Shown here: positions 10,755 to 22,390 of the stretch, in pieces
Numbering within the stretch: position 1 is the stretch's first letter
Layout of the letters: every line of letters begins with the position of its first letter
DNA from: Punica granatum
Lineage: Eukaryota; Streptophyta; Magnoliopsida; Myrtales; Lythraceae
Assembly: GCF_007655135.1 (NCBI RefSeq)
Contig: NC_045132.1
Span: 2,356,001-2,420,000 of the forward strand
Length of the DNA stretch: 64,000 nt
Reading direction: 5' to 3'
The notes under the pieces: model-generated
Seen by the model: only the letters and a program-made list of their open reading frames with translations
Databases searched by the model: none
What the model was told of the DNA's origin: nothing
Made by a program: the position numbers and the translations under genes

Positions 10755-12776
10755 CTAAGATTTCGTTAGCATAGAAATGACAGAACCTTGTTCAAGCTGG
10801 AAGTGGTCGGTCAAGCCGAAATGTGCCATCAGCATCCACACTTGGGTGAGAAGCTCTCCTCCACTTCTTAGCTGCTTAGCGTGAGAGCTCCCAGGGCACT
10901 GCTTTGCGGCGCAGACCAGGAAGTGAAACCACACGTCAGCGATCATTCTCCAGTTGCGCTCACAGAGTGCTAAGTCTCTTTCGACGATGATCAACCCTGA
11001 CTCGAGCCTGCGCCCATCAAACAAAACTGATTTGCTGATACTCCCTTTCACTTTGAGAGGGTCCACCGCCGTTTTCACCCCATAGAACTCTTTGTAGGCA
11101 GCGCCAGGGGACTTGATCCCATTAAAGAAGCCTGATGCCTCGGCTAAAGTGTCTTGGATCCTGATGTGACTGATGCTATTGGGCAGCATGGTCGGGTGAT
11201 TAACCAGGAGGTAGACCATGTAGCGCGACAATAGCCTGCTCCATACTACATTGTCATCTCGGAGATTTTGTTCTTCAGCTTTCTGGCACCACAGTTCAGT
11301 GGCGATGTGCCAAATCAGGATGCAATGGTCGAATTCTAATTGCATGCTCCATGACAGCTTATGATCACTGTCGCGTATATTATGCTTCCTCAGAATATCT
11401 ACTGCTGTTTCTCTGTTCCAGCCGCCAATTCCTGACCCGCCATTCGCTTGGTCTATCTGCCTCCTGATCGAGGAAAGGATGAAACCCTTCAAACCTTGGC
11501 TAATGACCACATAATCGGTGTACCAAGTCTTCTCTAGATTTAGCATCTGATCCAGCAACACATGGAGTAATTGACGAGTTCTGGATTGGATGACATATCT
11601 GAGCAGACAGAACTGACCCATGGAGTTTGACCACCTGGGCTGTTTGAACCGAAGGAGATCTAGACAGGGAATTATGCGCGATCTCTCTCTGTGACGGTGC
11701 CAGTCGTTGGCTGGGAACGAATACACAATCATGCAGAGGGAAAGCAACTCCTGAACACAAACTGAAGCCAGCAATATGAGTGTCACGACTAGATCGACCC
11801 GGGAGTAGTCCTTCCATCTTTGCCGGGCAAAGAAGATGAAGATTCCAAACATGGAGAAGGTTAGTATAACGAGCAGTAAGCGAACAAGGACAGCCCAAGG
11901 ACGGTACAGCAGGTTGGCCTTGGTGTGGAGCTGCTCGTACATGAAGTGGAGCTCAATCTCCACCACTCTGAAGGCATCCTTCGCTGACTGGATCGACTGA
12001 AATATGTTCATGCTCATGATCTTGTCATGATCGCTCAGGATGAGATTGGCAAAGAGTCGCCTGAAGCTGGGAAATAGAGCATGCGCTCGTACTATATCCT
12101 TCGGGTCATTGCTTCCGATTGAGGGATCCATGGGCTCGTGAACCTCAGAAATCTCATGGAATCCCAGATCATAGCCCTCCTCCTGCCTCAAGCAGTATTC
12201 CTCGGTGAACTTAGGATAGTTCGGTCCAGGATTAGGAGATTGCATGGACATCTGGAGCTTCTCGGTGCTTGCATTCCATAGGACCCAGGTCTTCTCTCCA
12301 CACTTGACGGATGCTACTCCGAGCATGACCAAGGATAGATAGCTCAGGTAAGAATGACCACTCCACGCCATCAAAATAATGGAAAACGTCCCTGTGGATT
12401 GGGCAATCACTCCAAGCAACTGCCGTTTCCATAGTTCATTGTCTTCCAAGGAGTAGGCGGTGATCGTATCAGGTCCACCTAGGAAGAGGGTAAGGATAGG
12501 CCCCCAGAACGCGATCAACTTGTCTTGTTCCTTGAGAGAGCCTGGGTTCTTGTTAATCAGTCCGAGCTGAAACGAGACCATCCCCAACACAAATATCACA
12601 ATTGCGTCGGCTGAGGAGTAGCATAGCCACAGAAGGAATTTAAGGGGAAGGGAACGGAACCGAGCCCGACGGCTGAGCATGATCAGGTTGAGCAAGATCT
12701 GATTGAGCAGCATCAGCAGAACCATCACTCTCAGACCCCACTCGTCCCAAAGTTTCCTTAGACCTGGCAGCCCCAT
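10755..12776 (-). CDS. DUF4220/DUF594-domain membrane protein
   Basis: An intact single-exon frame of 673 codons starts with ATG at 12776. The N-terminal ~150 residues hold several hydrophobic helices (for example residues about 15-35, 45-70, 85-100 and 120-150), then a polar region and a second pair of helices around residues 300-350. This is the layout of plant DUF4220 proteins. The motif CLDLLRFKQPRWSNSMGQF and the C-terminal block GGELLTQVWMLMAHFGLTDHF (about residues 635-660) match the DUF4220 centre and the DUF594 tail. Members are usually 600-750 residues, intronless and often tandem; this one is alone here. The biochemical role of the family is not established. It is most likely a membrane protein, and no motif suggests catalysis. 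Confidence 0.9.
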   Translation of the reverse strand: MGLPGLRKLWDEWGLRVMVLLMLLNQILLNLIMLSRRARFRSLPLKFLLWLCYSSADAIVIFVLGMVSFQLGLINKNPGSLKEQDKLIAFWGPILTLFLGGPDTITAYSLEDNELWKRQLLGVIAQSTGTFSIILMAWSGHSYLSYLSLVMLGVASVKCGEKTWVLWNASTEKLQMSMQSPNPGPNYPKFTEEYCLRQEEGYDLGFHEISEVHEPMDPSIGSNDPKDIVRAHALFPSFRRLFANLILSDHDKIMSMNIFQSIQSAKDAFRVVEIELHFMYEQLHTKANLLYRPWAVLVRLLLVILTFSMFGIFIFFARQRWKDYSRVDLVVTLILLASVCVQELLSLCMIVYSFPANDWHRHRERSRIIPCLDLLRFKQPRWSNSMGQFCLLRYVIQSRTRQLLHVLLDQMLNLEKTWYTDYVVISQGLKGFILSSIRRQIDQANGGSGIGGWNRETAVDILRKHNIRDSDHKLSWSMQLEFDHCILIWHIATELWCQKAEEQNLRDDNVVWSRLLSRYMVYLLVNHPTMLPNSISHIRIQDTLAEASGFFNGIKSPGAAYKEFYGVKTAVDPLKVKGSISKSVLFDGRRLESGLIIVERDLALCERNWRMIADVWFHFLVCAAKQCPGSSHAKQLRSGGELLTQVWMLMAHFGLTDHFQLEQGSVISMLTKS

Positions 12777-13462
12777 TAAGCTACCTCTTCTTCTTCACCA
12801 ATTGCAACTGATTAATGTGAGATGAAAAAGTTTATGCCGATGTGAAAAATTTTTGATTCGAAGATGAACAGATAAGTATCGGTATCCATAAATATATCAG
12901 TACGAGGACTGATAGGGTCAAGTCAGCTCTCACAGGAAGCCCTTCTGGTAAGTCCACGCCCCAGTCTTTTTATATAAACCTTAATTTCCAGCTTGCTCTC
13001 TGCCGATCTATTTCCCATACTCTCTCGGGGCTTAAATAAAATACATGAAAAGGCTAATCAAATTTCATGCCGGTTGGCAAACTGATCTGTCAGTGGATGT
13101 AGTATAGGAGTATGAAACCCGGTCGAAGTACTTTGAAACTAATTGGAGGTGCACACACGTGCGAGCACGGTGTTTCGAACTTTAAACTCTGATACTATGT
13201 AAAATGATTAAATAGCTATAGTTGTCTACTCTAAAAATTAACTTTAGTCACTGTCTAGGCTTCGCATGAGATGGATCAAACTCAGTCAATAAATTAAATT
13301 AAATTAAAGGCTAAATCGTGATCTGATAAATAAGATATACATAGTAACGTTAGGTGGCTCAAGGTTTAGATCTAGATCAAGTCAAAATTTTTTGGCCTCG
13401 GGCCACGAGTTTGCTCATTTGGTTTTGGTACCCCCAATCACAGAGGAAATGAAAAAAAAAAT
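12777..13462. other. Upstream region of the DUF4220 gene
   Basis: AT-rich sequence upstream (5') of the minus-strand DUF4220 gene, presumably containing its promoter. No distinct motif or further gene was seen. Confidence 0.4.
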
Positions 13463-13724
13463 TATCGGGGTATAACGTTGACAAATATTGTTAGATCTAT
13501 CCCAACGTCGTTTTTTAACTTGAGGTATCCCAACGTTGCTATTTCTATTTTACCAACTATTCCCTGGAGATAGATGGTGACATCAAATTTCTGTTTTACC
13601 AACTATCCCCCTGGAGATATATGACGACATCAAACTAGCAACGTTGGGATACCTCAGGTAAAAAAACGATGTTGTGATAAATCTAAAAATATCTGTCAAC
13701 GTTAGACTATTTGGTATATATACC
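13463..13724. repeat. Foldback MITE, copy 1
   Basis: The left half reads TATAACGTTGACAAATATTG, then TTAGATCTATCCCAACGTCG. The right half carries the same blocks inverted, ending in GTCAACGTTAGACTAT, so most of the ~260 bp can fold into one hairpin. The centre holds an internal duplication: ACCAACTAT(T/C)CCC(C)TGGAGATA appears twice. No coding capacity. A second member of the family lies 0.9 kb away at 14618-14847. No convincing target duplication was identified. Confidence 0.75.
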
Positions 13725-13739
13725 AAAAAAAAATTACCG

Positions 13740-14600
13740 TAAGTCAATAGTTGAATGATGGATGGGAAGCTAGGTGAAAATTATTTTTTGTCAATATAAT
13801 ATCACAACGGATAGAAAAGGCCTTCCGATTAGTTTTTTTCAACTAATTTTATTTTGCATGTTTGTGACAGCGTGCAGTTTTCGTACTTTCACGAGCAAAG
13901 AGAACTCGTTAATGTAATTAAGTAAGTAGAAACGAACGGTCGGCTTCTCTTCGTTCATCTCCCCTCGAATCGGAGAATAACTAGAGGAAAGGTCGGCTTT
14001 CAGTACAATTTTCCTTTGATTTCTGCATTCATTTTCCTTCGAATCCTCGGTCTTGCTGTTTCTGCTCAGTTCAACTGAGCTCTCAGTTGAATGCTCTGTT
14101 CTCTCCTTTCCATCTTTGGTCCAGAGGACTGCACAGCTCGATTGCTGAGAAGATACAAGCTCGAACTTGTCTCGTTGGGCAGGAGGGAGGAGCTTGGCTA
14201 GAGTTCTTATCTTCAGAATCAGGCATTTCGATGCTCAGACATGAAGGAATCATTAATGATTAATACTGATCGTCAGCGTGTGGAATGAATTTCCAGAGTT
14301 ATTAATTCAAGTTCACACTTCAAATTATGCTTACCGGAAGTCCTCACTAATATTATACTCCTCTTCGTTAAGGGATTGGAACCTTGGACTAGATTAAATG
14401 TAAAAAAGATTAAATCGTGATATTGTTTTTTGGAGAAATATTTCGACTTTAATTTTTAACACTTGCTTTGGATCATACTATGTGGACTTTTACTGTGAGC
14501 ATTTTATATTTAGACTTAGATTTGTGCTTTAAGTGAGAATTAAGAGAACTACGATGATGGTTTTGAAGTATTGGAAATTCGTCTCTCCATTATGGTACTT
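13740..14600. other. Intergenic DNA, no gene supported
   Basis: The stretch between the two MITE copies contains a pyrimidine-rich block at about 14030-14130, with no frame longer than a few dozen codons. Nothing further was recognised. Confidence 0.4.
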
Positions 14601-14617
14601 AGGTTAGACATTTTATA

Positions 14618-14847
14618 GGGTTTATTGTACCATATAGCCTAACGGTGACAGATATTCTTAGATCTATCCCAACGTAATTTTTTTGCCCGAGGTATCCCAA
14701 TATTACTATTTTTGTTTCACCAACTATCCCCTGGGAGCTAGAGAGTGACATGAAATTAGCAACGTTAGGATAGCTCGGGCAAAAAATCGACGTTGGGATA
14801 GATCTAAAAATATCTATCAACGTTAAGCTATATGATGTAATATACCC
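14618..14847. repeat. Foldback MITE, copy 2
   Basis: The element starts GGGTTTATTGTACCATATAG and ends with the imperfect inverse CTATATGATGTAATATACCC. The arms continue inward through AGATCTATCCCAACGT and its inverse ACGTTGGGATAGATCT and a GCCCGAGGTATCCCAA block with its inverse. It shares all these blocks with copy 1 at 13463-13724 but lacks that copy's internal duplication. Short, non-coding and hairpin-forming, it fits a MITE. The transposase superfamily is not clear. Confidence 0.78.
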
Positions 14848-14849
14848 TA

Positions 14850-16100
14850 CTTTATATCTATATATTCTTAATATTATTTTAAAAGTCCGATTTAACCCAT
14901 CCAACTCCCGATCGAATCCATAAACTCATCAACTCATACCTTGACCAGCCGGATCACCGTTCTGGTACGGTTCTAAAAACTATGCTTAAACCACGTCCTC
15001 TAATAAAGTAAATGGGCTCAACTGATCATAAAGTTTGAATTGGTTGATGTTGTTATCATAACTAGTTATATGTCCAGGTTCAGTTTTTCTTTTCGTTTTT
15101 CCAAAACGATGTGTTTCTGCGTTTTGCCCGTCTAATCTAACGGTTTACGTGAATATTCTAAGACTAATGAGAAATGCTCTCTTGTATGGTCTTAAAGTGA
15201 TTCAAACTGGGGTTTTTACCAAGTGATGAGTCGTGCAGCTGGACCACCAACACAACCATATTACATTTGTACTCTGCTTTTTATTTTAGAGTGTATCTAC
15301 CATACGGACCCTCCTTAAAAGGGTCCTTTACAGAGATCTCGTTTAATGGCAAATATGACATTGTGCTAAATATAATACAAAACAGAAAATTGATGCATTT
15401 CTATGAAAAAAAATAATTCATCTAAAATTAGAAAATGTGCAAATTTTCTGTTTTTTATTTTTATTTTTGCAGTACTTTCAGAAAAATAGGATCATCATCA
15501 ATATACAAGAAATGATTTGAGGTCCGTTGATTAGTGGTGGCGAGGGGGTGAGATTTTCCCACCCGCATCCACTTTCTTTTTTTATTATATTTTTAAAAAA
15601 TTATAATATCTAATATGTATTTTATAAAAATTCTCATTTTATATTTTTATATGTGTATTTATTTCTTTTAATAATGACATGAATATAATTTTCGACCGAC
15701 TATTTTCCACGACTCTCACGAACATCCTACAAGCTCATGGGACAATATATTCCGGCCACACGCTACTTTCTTTTATAATAACGAAGCGTGTCCAAAGTCA
15801 TGAATACCGTACAAGTTCATGGGTAGTTATAGTTCAACCACATGCTTCATTTTTTCTTTTAATAACGAAGGCATCTGCGTTTCGGCCGACTATTCCCCAT
15901 GACTTACATGAACACTATGCAAGTTCATATGACATATTATAACTCAGCCCCACATAAGTACAAGGTGCCCGATAAGGATTATTAATCTTGCATAATTATG
16001 ATGTATCTAGACATTTTTTAATCCTTATTTTTGTTACTTTTCCCATATTCTTAATTGATTCTTGAAGTATTTTCTCTCCTTTTCATTCGTATAGAGGAGA
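14850..16100. other. AT-rich intergenic DNA with a degenerate internal repeat
   Basis: Between 15690 and 15950 a block containing CGACTATT(T/C)(T/C)CC(A/C), ATGAC/GACTC and CAAG(C/T)TCATGGG recurs about three times at ~110-bp spacing, a weak tandem repeat. No recognisable protein. The remainder is AT-rich without identified features. Confidence 0.4.
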
Positions 16101-16104
16101 ATAT

Positions 16105-16303
16105 GCACATGTTGTGCGTGGTAAAATAAAAATTAAGCGATTTGGAGCTTGTTCCGCTTAAATAAGGTCTCGAGTTCGAGTTCTTGCGAATGCAGAAAAT
16201 TCACTCTAGGAGAATTTTACTCCTTAGTGGGCCGACCTTGCTTGACTCGATTAGTCAGGGTCTAATTGGACTTCCAAATATCAGGATTCACACCGAAAAA
16301 AAT
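16105..16303 (+). mobile_element. tRNA-derived SINE
   Basis: A ~200-bp unit carries a pol III B-box-like motif GAGTTCGAGTTC (about 16171-16183), with an upstream tRNA-like stretch around GCGATTTGGAGCTTG. The body CCTTAGTGGGCCGACC and GATTAGTCAGGGTC follows, and it ends in ACCGAAAAAAA. This body/tail arrangement is characteristic of plant tRNA-derived SINEs. Target duplications were not clear, so the exact 5' end is uncertain. It has no coding capacity and would depend on LINE reverse transcriptase. Confidence 0.65.
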
Positions 16304-17924
16304 TGTTAAAGATGAATATATATGTATATATACCAACAAAATACAAGTCGAATTTTCAAACCGCCATGTCATCAATAACAAAAAAATGAAACTCTCTCAC
16401 ATTATTACGTCATTGTTTATAAATTTTTAAAAAAGTTATATGGAACGTCCTCTATGAGCAGCAAAATATATCAAGAGAATATATACAGTATATACATATA
16501 AGCCAAAATATATCAACGGAAAGTGCAAACCAATGAATACATATGTATACCAAGTCTTTCAAATATATATTGCATGCCATATAAATAGAAAAAATATCAA
16601 CGAAATATACACATATTCAATATATACATAAGCAACAAAAATATGTAGATGTATATGTATATATCAATTGCCGTATAAGTAGAAAGGGCGTTATAACAAT
16701 TCTACAAATATTTATGCGTATATATTGATTCCGTTATTTAATTTATGATATTTATCTATATATATATATATATATATTACACGAAGAATTTGAATCTAAG
16801 AATTTGGAGCATAGGGTTAGCGAGTAAAGGTAAATATGCCCTCTCCTTCCCATTAACTAAATTGAGTTTGTACTTAGGAGAGACTAAATTCATGCTGTAA
16901 CATGACTATTTTTTCATTCATTTATCTCTTTTCTATACATGATATTACAAATTTTGAGGTGTTACAATGATTTATCGTATGTTAAAAGAACTGAGACATG
17001 GAAAAGATATGTGGACACTTAGAGTGAGATTGACAAGATTGTGCCGATGCCGTGAACATAATGACTAACTAAATCATTAGTCTTAATATGATTTTCCTTG
17101 ATGAAAATGTATGTTTTTGCGCTTTTTTACTAAATATATATTCCTTTTCATAGAATTGATTATTTATTAGATTTTGCTTCTAATGAAATTAGGGTTCTTT
17201 AATGTATGCAAGCGTAAGAAAGTCTAAATCAATTTGTTCCAACTGTTATTTCATGAAGGAGGCTTATATGTTGTCACTTAATGAATTAGGGTTCATTATG
17301 TTTCAAAATTTCTTTTTTGTTTCATTCATATAAATATTCCGACACGGTAAATTTTTCTTCCTCTTCACTCATATCTATGTATGTTTTCCTCCTCTTTTTT
17401 CTTGGATTATAGTTTGATTTATTGTTATAATCGTTACATATTATTCTATTTTATCCGTTTATTTTATCTTTGTTAGATGCAATTAATTACTGTGCTTGAA
17501 TAATTAATATGTATTTGATATGAATGATTTGCTCTAATTTGTTGATATCTATACAATGACATAATTCATCCGATTTATGATAGTTAATATTTAAATAAAT
17601 ATTTGATAAGATTAATTTTGCAAATAATTAAAAATTAATTATTTAATTATAACAAAAAAAATGAAGATTGCTTTAACGTAAAAAATAAAACAGTAATCAT
17701 ATATATACATCACTAGAATAAGTAAAATTAACTTATACATTTATAAAAAGAAAAATGGCTTAATAAAGAGTGATTTCAAGTATTTTCTTTTCTTTTCTTA
17801 CCGAAATATGTGTTCTAGGCTAATGGGGTGTTAAGAAAGAGAGACTTTCTTATTTATTTGGAAATTAATTAATTAAATTGATTTTATATGTGGTTTCTTG
17901 AGATTTAATAAGTTTTTTTAAATA
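16304..17924. other. Strongly AT-rich intergenic DNA with (TA)n
   Basis: The region is dominated by ATATAT-type sequence, including a (TA)n tract at about 16757-16777. No gene, RNA or terminal repeats were recognised up to the Helitron terminus at 17925. Confidence 0.45.
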
Positions 17925-19080
17925 CTAGCAGGTAGGCGCATGCTTTGCACGCATACCACTATATTAATGAAATACGAATTGAATTTTATTATCTTTTCAT
18001 GTATAAATGTAATTAATAAAATTATCAAATCATTAAAAAAATATTTAACCTTACTTAACCAAGTGTCTTTCTCCTTCTTCATGGACTTCATTTGGTACTC
18101 TCTAAAGACTTAAAGTCCTCACAGATTATAATTACTTGCAAATGGAATATTATAACAGAATAAATTATTGAAATGCACAAGGTTAGCCATCTAATTTTGT
18201 TTGAGTAAATAACTTTCATACCTTTTCAATAATATGATAGTCTTCTTAACGATTTTTTTTGTTTTTTTGTTTTTCAGATACCAATGCTTTTGTTTGTTCT
18301 TCATGGACTTCATTTGCTACACTTGATGATCTACTGTGATAAGAGAAGCAACAAAAGTATCTTTCCAAATTTTCTCATTATTCGTAATATGAATTAATAA
18401 CTGTATTCTATGTCCAATGGGATATTAAGAAAAATTAAATGATTGAAGTACATAAGATGGGTCATGTATTTGTGTTTAAATGAATTGCTTTCGTGTTTTT
18501 CACTGCTATGATAAGTCTGTCTAGTGAACAACTAATTATTTTCTTTGTTCATCAAAGGATGTGATATATACTACTTGCTAGGTTGATCTATCATCAAAGA
18601 GAGTAATAAGCATGTAATTTGATTTTCTTTTGACGGCATATCCATTGACTTTTGTGGGTGAATTATTCATGAACTTTATTTCGTAATATGTAACGTCTGT
18701 TATATATTGTTACCCTTCTTGCATGCATGGTATAATGGACTTTGCATCGTCCAATAATTGCCACTGTTGTTACTGTAGAATACTAATATCACTGGTGACA
18801 CTTTTAGTAAAATGCATTTTTTTTGTATTGACCGAAGCGTGATATCTGACAGTAAACTTTTTGATTTTTTTTTTTGGGTTAGCATTTCAACAATTTTTAG
18901 TTCTTCATAGTTGGTGTTGATATTTATCAAAAGATTTTTCTTTTTCTAGATAAGTGCTGGTATCTTCATTCCCACAATAAAAATGTATTTACACTTACAG
19001 TACTGTCCTCCACCCATGTACAATCCCGAAAATAGGACCTAAAAATGAAAACATGAAAGCCCAAACGGACTGGGCAAAGC

Positions 19081-20490
19081 TTATAAATACCTAGAGGCAT
19101 GCAAGCCCGTTGTACTAACAAACAGACTGGCTAACTTAGATTCACACACCCAAAAAAAAAAAAAAAAGAGTAACTCACAACACCTCACGAAGTTGAAGCA
19201 TACCAGAGAACGGACAACCAACAATCTTATACTGCACATTAGGGAGAGTTGCAGCTCTGAAACGAACCCTCTCAGCCACTGACAGAACAAGTCCATCGGT
19301 TTCCATTTGTTTGTCCAAAAAAATCCTTTGATTCAGTTTTCTCTATATAAGATATATATATATATATCTATAAGATGTCTAGGCAGATTTCTTCATGTTA
19401 GTTTCTAATTTCTTCCCCTTCCACCTCAAAGCATAAGCATATTTCTTCACTCCAATCACCCACTAATTTTTGCAGTAATAGCATTCCTTGAATTCTGTCC
19501 CAAACGCTTATCATTGGACAAGTAAAAAAGACGTGGTCTCGAGTTTCATCTCCATTCTTGCATAGCATACAAGTTAAATTATCAATGCGAATTCCGCACT
19601 GCTGCAACCTGAGCATAGTAGGAAAAGCCTGTTAAATATCGGAGGCTGGCAAATGAATTAGATCCCAGGGATATGACCAGAGAACCATATTAATTTATGT
19701 CATTCAACTTTACTTCTACATAGTTCTAATATCTTGTCAAGCCACAGACAGTTTAAATCTGGAGCAATCACTCCACAAAACTCTGTCATTGTGTGCAAAC
19801 ATAACAGAAGCCGGGACAGAAGCTTGTATCAAATCTGCCTGAGCATCACTACTCCATGGCCAAATTGTCCATCTTTATAAACTAAACTAAGCTTTTGTTC
19901 AGATGAAACTAAAGGGAAACATCCGCCTATTTTTACAAAAATCTACTAAAGAACCATCCCTACACCACTTATCATGCCAATTACTTGCCCGTGTCTCAAC
20001 TTTAGTAATTTCCTCGAACGCCATGAGATATTATATTTAGGTTTAAAAGTCCATATACATCTATCCTTGATCAGATATTTATTTACCCAAGCCAACCATA
20101 AGGAGCATGAACATACCAGCAGTTCCTTAAATACAGTAACTTCGTTCTAGACTTCAAGCTCCTTAACACCCAACCAAACTTCTCTTTTTGGTAAACAGAC
20201 TTCCAAGCATTTAACCTTGGCGCCCCTAGCAATGGAAGCCACACCTTTCCGCAAAGAAAGCACTGGACACTTGTTAAACCATTTTAATAACTTTCTTAGG
20301 CAAAATAAAAATAGAACAAAATAATTTGCCATACTAAGCTGAGTTGAGAAACTGTAGCCTTCCTGCATAAAGCAAATAGTGAGGCGTCTGACTTTTGATT
20401 CTGCCATTAAGCCTCTCAGTATGAGCTGAGCAATCATTCCCAACAACTGAACAGGCAAAAGACAATGATACCGCAGAAATGTGTGGAGGA
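19081..20490 (-). pseudogene. LINE (non-LTR retrotransposon) remnant, RT C-terminal part and zf-RVT
   Basis: The minus-strand frame 20147-20458 includes VCLPKREVWLGVKELE, close to the conserved segment after the RT core of plant LINEs. The frame 19398-19616 includes CMLCKNGDETRDHVFFTCP, the C-x2-C...H...C reverse-transcriptase zinc-binding domain (zf-RVT). The sequence between them is frameshifted. The part downstream to about 19081 probably is the element's 3' region. No endonuclease or full RT was found, so the copy is 5'-truncated and dead. It lies inside the Helitron-bounded region. Confidence 0.7.
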
Positions 20491-20696
20491 ACCCATAAAT
20501 TTACAACATCGAAAGTGCAGATTTATTCTTAACTAATAAACCCCACAATATAATATACTCAAGCTCAAATACGTAAATAAATATATCAACTTTCTAGGCA
20601 CTACATGAAGCTTCTTCTCATAGAAGATACAAACTTAAGTGCACGAGTTAAAATATATATATATATATGTAGAAACACGACATAGCAATTCAACCC

Positions 20697-21790
20697 GTGC
20701 AACAAGCTCAATGGATCAATTGTAGGTTACTTCAGACTCACCCAACAACTCCATCATTCTCTCTTCTTTTTTTTCCTTTTTTTCTTCGGAACAACTGGGT
20801 TTTTGATAGGGAGGAGGGTACACGAGCAGGAGGTTTTCTTCTTCCTCCTCCCTTCCTGGACCTGGGGCAACGATCATTTTTTTTCGGCAGCTCAAGCAAC
20901 CTTTCTCCCATCCCCTCAGCTCACGCGACTCCCTTAAACACACGGAATCAACAACCATCAGCGGACTCTCGGACGGTTGGACCCAACTTCCCTCAAACTC
21001 TTCCTTTTTCCTTTCCCCTCAACTGCCGTTTTACCTCAGTTCAACCGGACTTTCCCTTAGCTTCCCTCACCCTCAGCTCTCATTTTGACTCCTTTTCCCG
21101 TAGCTCACAGAGGAGGCCCGAAGCTCGTTTTCCCTCTATTCGCCCACAGCTACACCTCACACTGACTGCACCCTTTCTTCCTCTTCTTTTTCCCCTCAGT
21201 TCGGTCAAACGAGCAACGGCTCGAAACCTTCAGCTGCCACTCTCTTTCTTGTTCCAGGAGACCCTCATCTCTTTTCACTGACTTCCTTCTATTCAAACCC
21301 CCTCCCACGAGTTCCCCTCTAGCTCAGGCACTCTCATCTCCTCAGCCTGACTCCTCCAGTTCACACGCACGTCCCCCTCAGCCCCTTCCTTTCTTTCTCC
21401 TTCCATTTTTCTAGTGGTTGCTGCCACTGGTTGTCACAGCTCGCACAAACACTTCTCCGACCTTCTTTTCATTTGGCCACCACCATCCTCAACCCTCGGT
21501 GTTTACCTCTGTCGTGGTTGTTCTCTCCTCGTTCTCCTTGCAGGTTTGCACATTGCTGCCTCGGTTTTTCGAAGCTTTTCATGCCCGTTTAGAGCTTCTC
21601 GGGGTCTTGGTCGCGTGTCGTTGCCGCCCCTCGACCCCCATTTGGAGTCCTAGAGCTACGTTGGCGTCGGTGACCTGCTGTGGTTGCCTTAGACAGTCCG
21701 TTCCAGCCACTGTCCAAGAGGTTCGTGAAGTCATTCGGGCACCTATCGTTACCGGTTTGAGAAAGGTATAATATCCTGACTTAGTAGCAT
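20697..21790 (+). other. Pyrimidine-rich block with open but unsupported frames
   Basis: From about 20740 to 21620 the plus strand is very rich in C and T (Pro/Ser/Leu/Phe codons), which by itself lowers stop codons and leaves a 194-codon frame (20697-21281) and a 117-codon frame (21418-21771). No domain is recognisable and frames overlap on both strands. It abuts the 154-bp tandem repeat and is most likely the untranslated part of a large non-autonomous retroelement. I do not call a gene here. Confidence 0.45.
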
Positions 21791-21900
21791 GCTTAGGGCT
21801 TTATTATCGTATATTATCACTCGTTTAAATGGTGATAACGCAAAATGAGCATTCGTGAATCGTGGTGTGGGACGGGATTATTCTAAGACTCGATTTTATA

Positions 21901-22390
21901 GAACTTTTCTAACTGTTGCAGTTCAGTCCCTGCCACTATTTTCATTTTTTTCGATCAGCCCTAAACTTTCAAATCCGTTTCAATCAAGTCCTGTGCCAAT
22001 TTCAACACTTTCAGCTCAGCCATTGAACTTTTCAAGCGATTCGAATCAGTCCAAAGAACTTTTCTAACTGTTTCAGTTCAGTCCCTGCTGCCGTTTTCAT
22101 TTTTTCGATCAGCCCTAAACTTTCAAATCTATTTCAATCAAGTCCTGGGCCATTTTCAGCATTTTCAGTTCAGCCACTGAACCTTTCAGGCGATTCAAAT
22201 CAGTCCGGAGAACTTTTCAATCTGTTTCAGTTCAGTCCCTGCAACTCTTTTCACCTTTTCAGATCAGTCCAGAGAGCTTTTCACCAATTTTCAAAGCATT
22301 CCCTGACTTTTTGAGCTGTTCCAAATCAGTCCCCAGAGTTTTAATCGAATTTTCAAATCAGCCCCAGTTCTTTTTAAATTATTTCGATTC
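21901..22390 (+). repeat. Degenerate ~154-bp tandem repeat (2 full units plus partial)
   Basis: Units start with GAACTTTTC(T/A)A(A/T)CTGTT at 21901, 22056 and 22210. Each carries TTCAGTTCAGTCCCTGC, then CGATCAGCCCTAAACTTTC, and ends CAATCAGTCC-like. Unit lengths are 155 and 154 bp; the third is more diverged and truncated around 22390. Within units, shorter AATCAGTCC/TTCAGTCCC motifs recur, suggesting growth from a smaller ancestral repeat. Confidence 0.8.

Noticed and set aside
11500..11898. Second minus-strand frame within the DUF4220 gene
   Set aside because: It is out of frame with the clear 673-residue protein and has no recognisable domain.
20697..21281. 194-codon open frame on the plus strand
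   Set aside because: The block is so rich in C and T that stops are rare. Composition is low-complexity, frames overlap on both strands and no domain is recognisable.
21901..22390. CRISPR-like or satellite array
   Set aside because: Only two full units plus a partial one. Units are contiguous with no spacers, and this is a eukaryotic genome.
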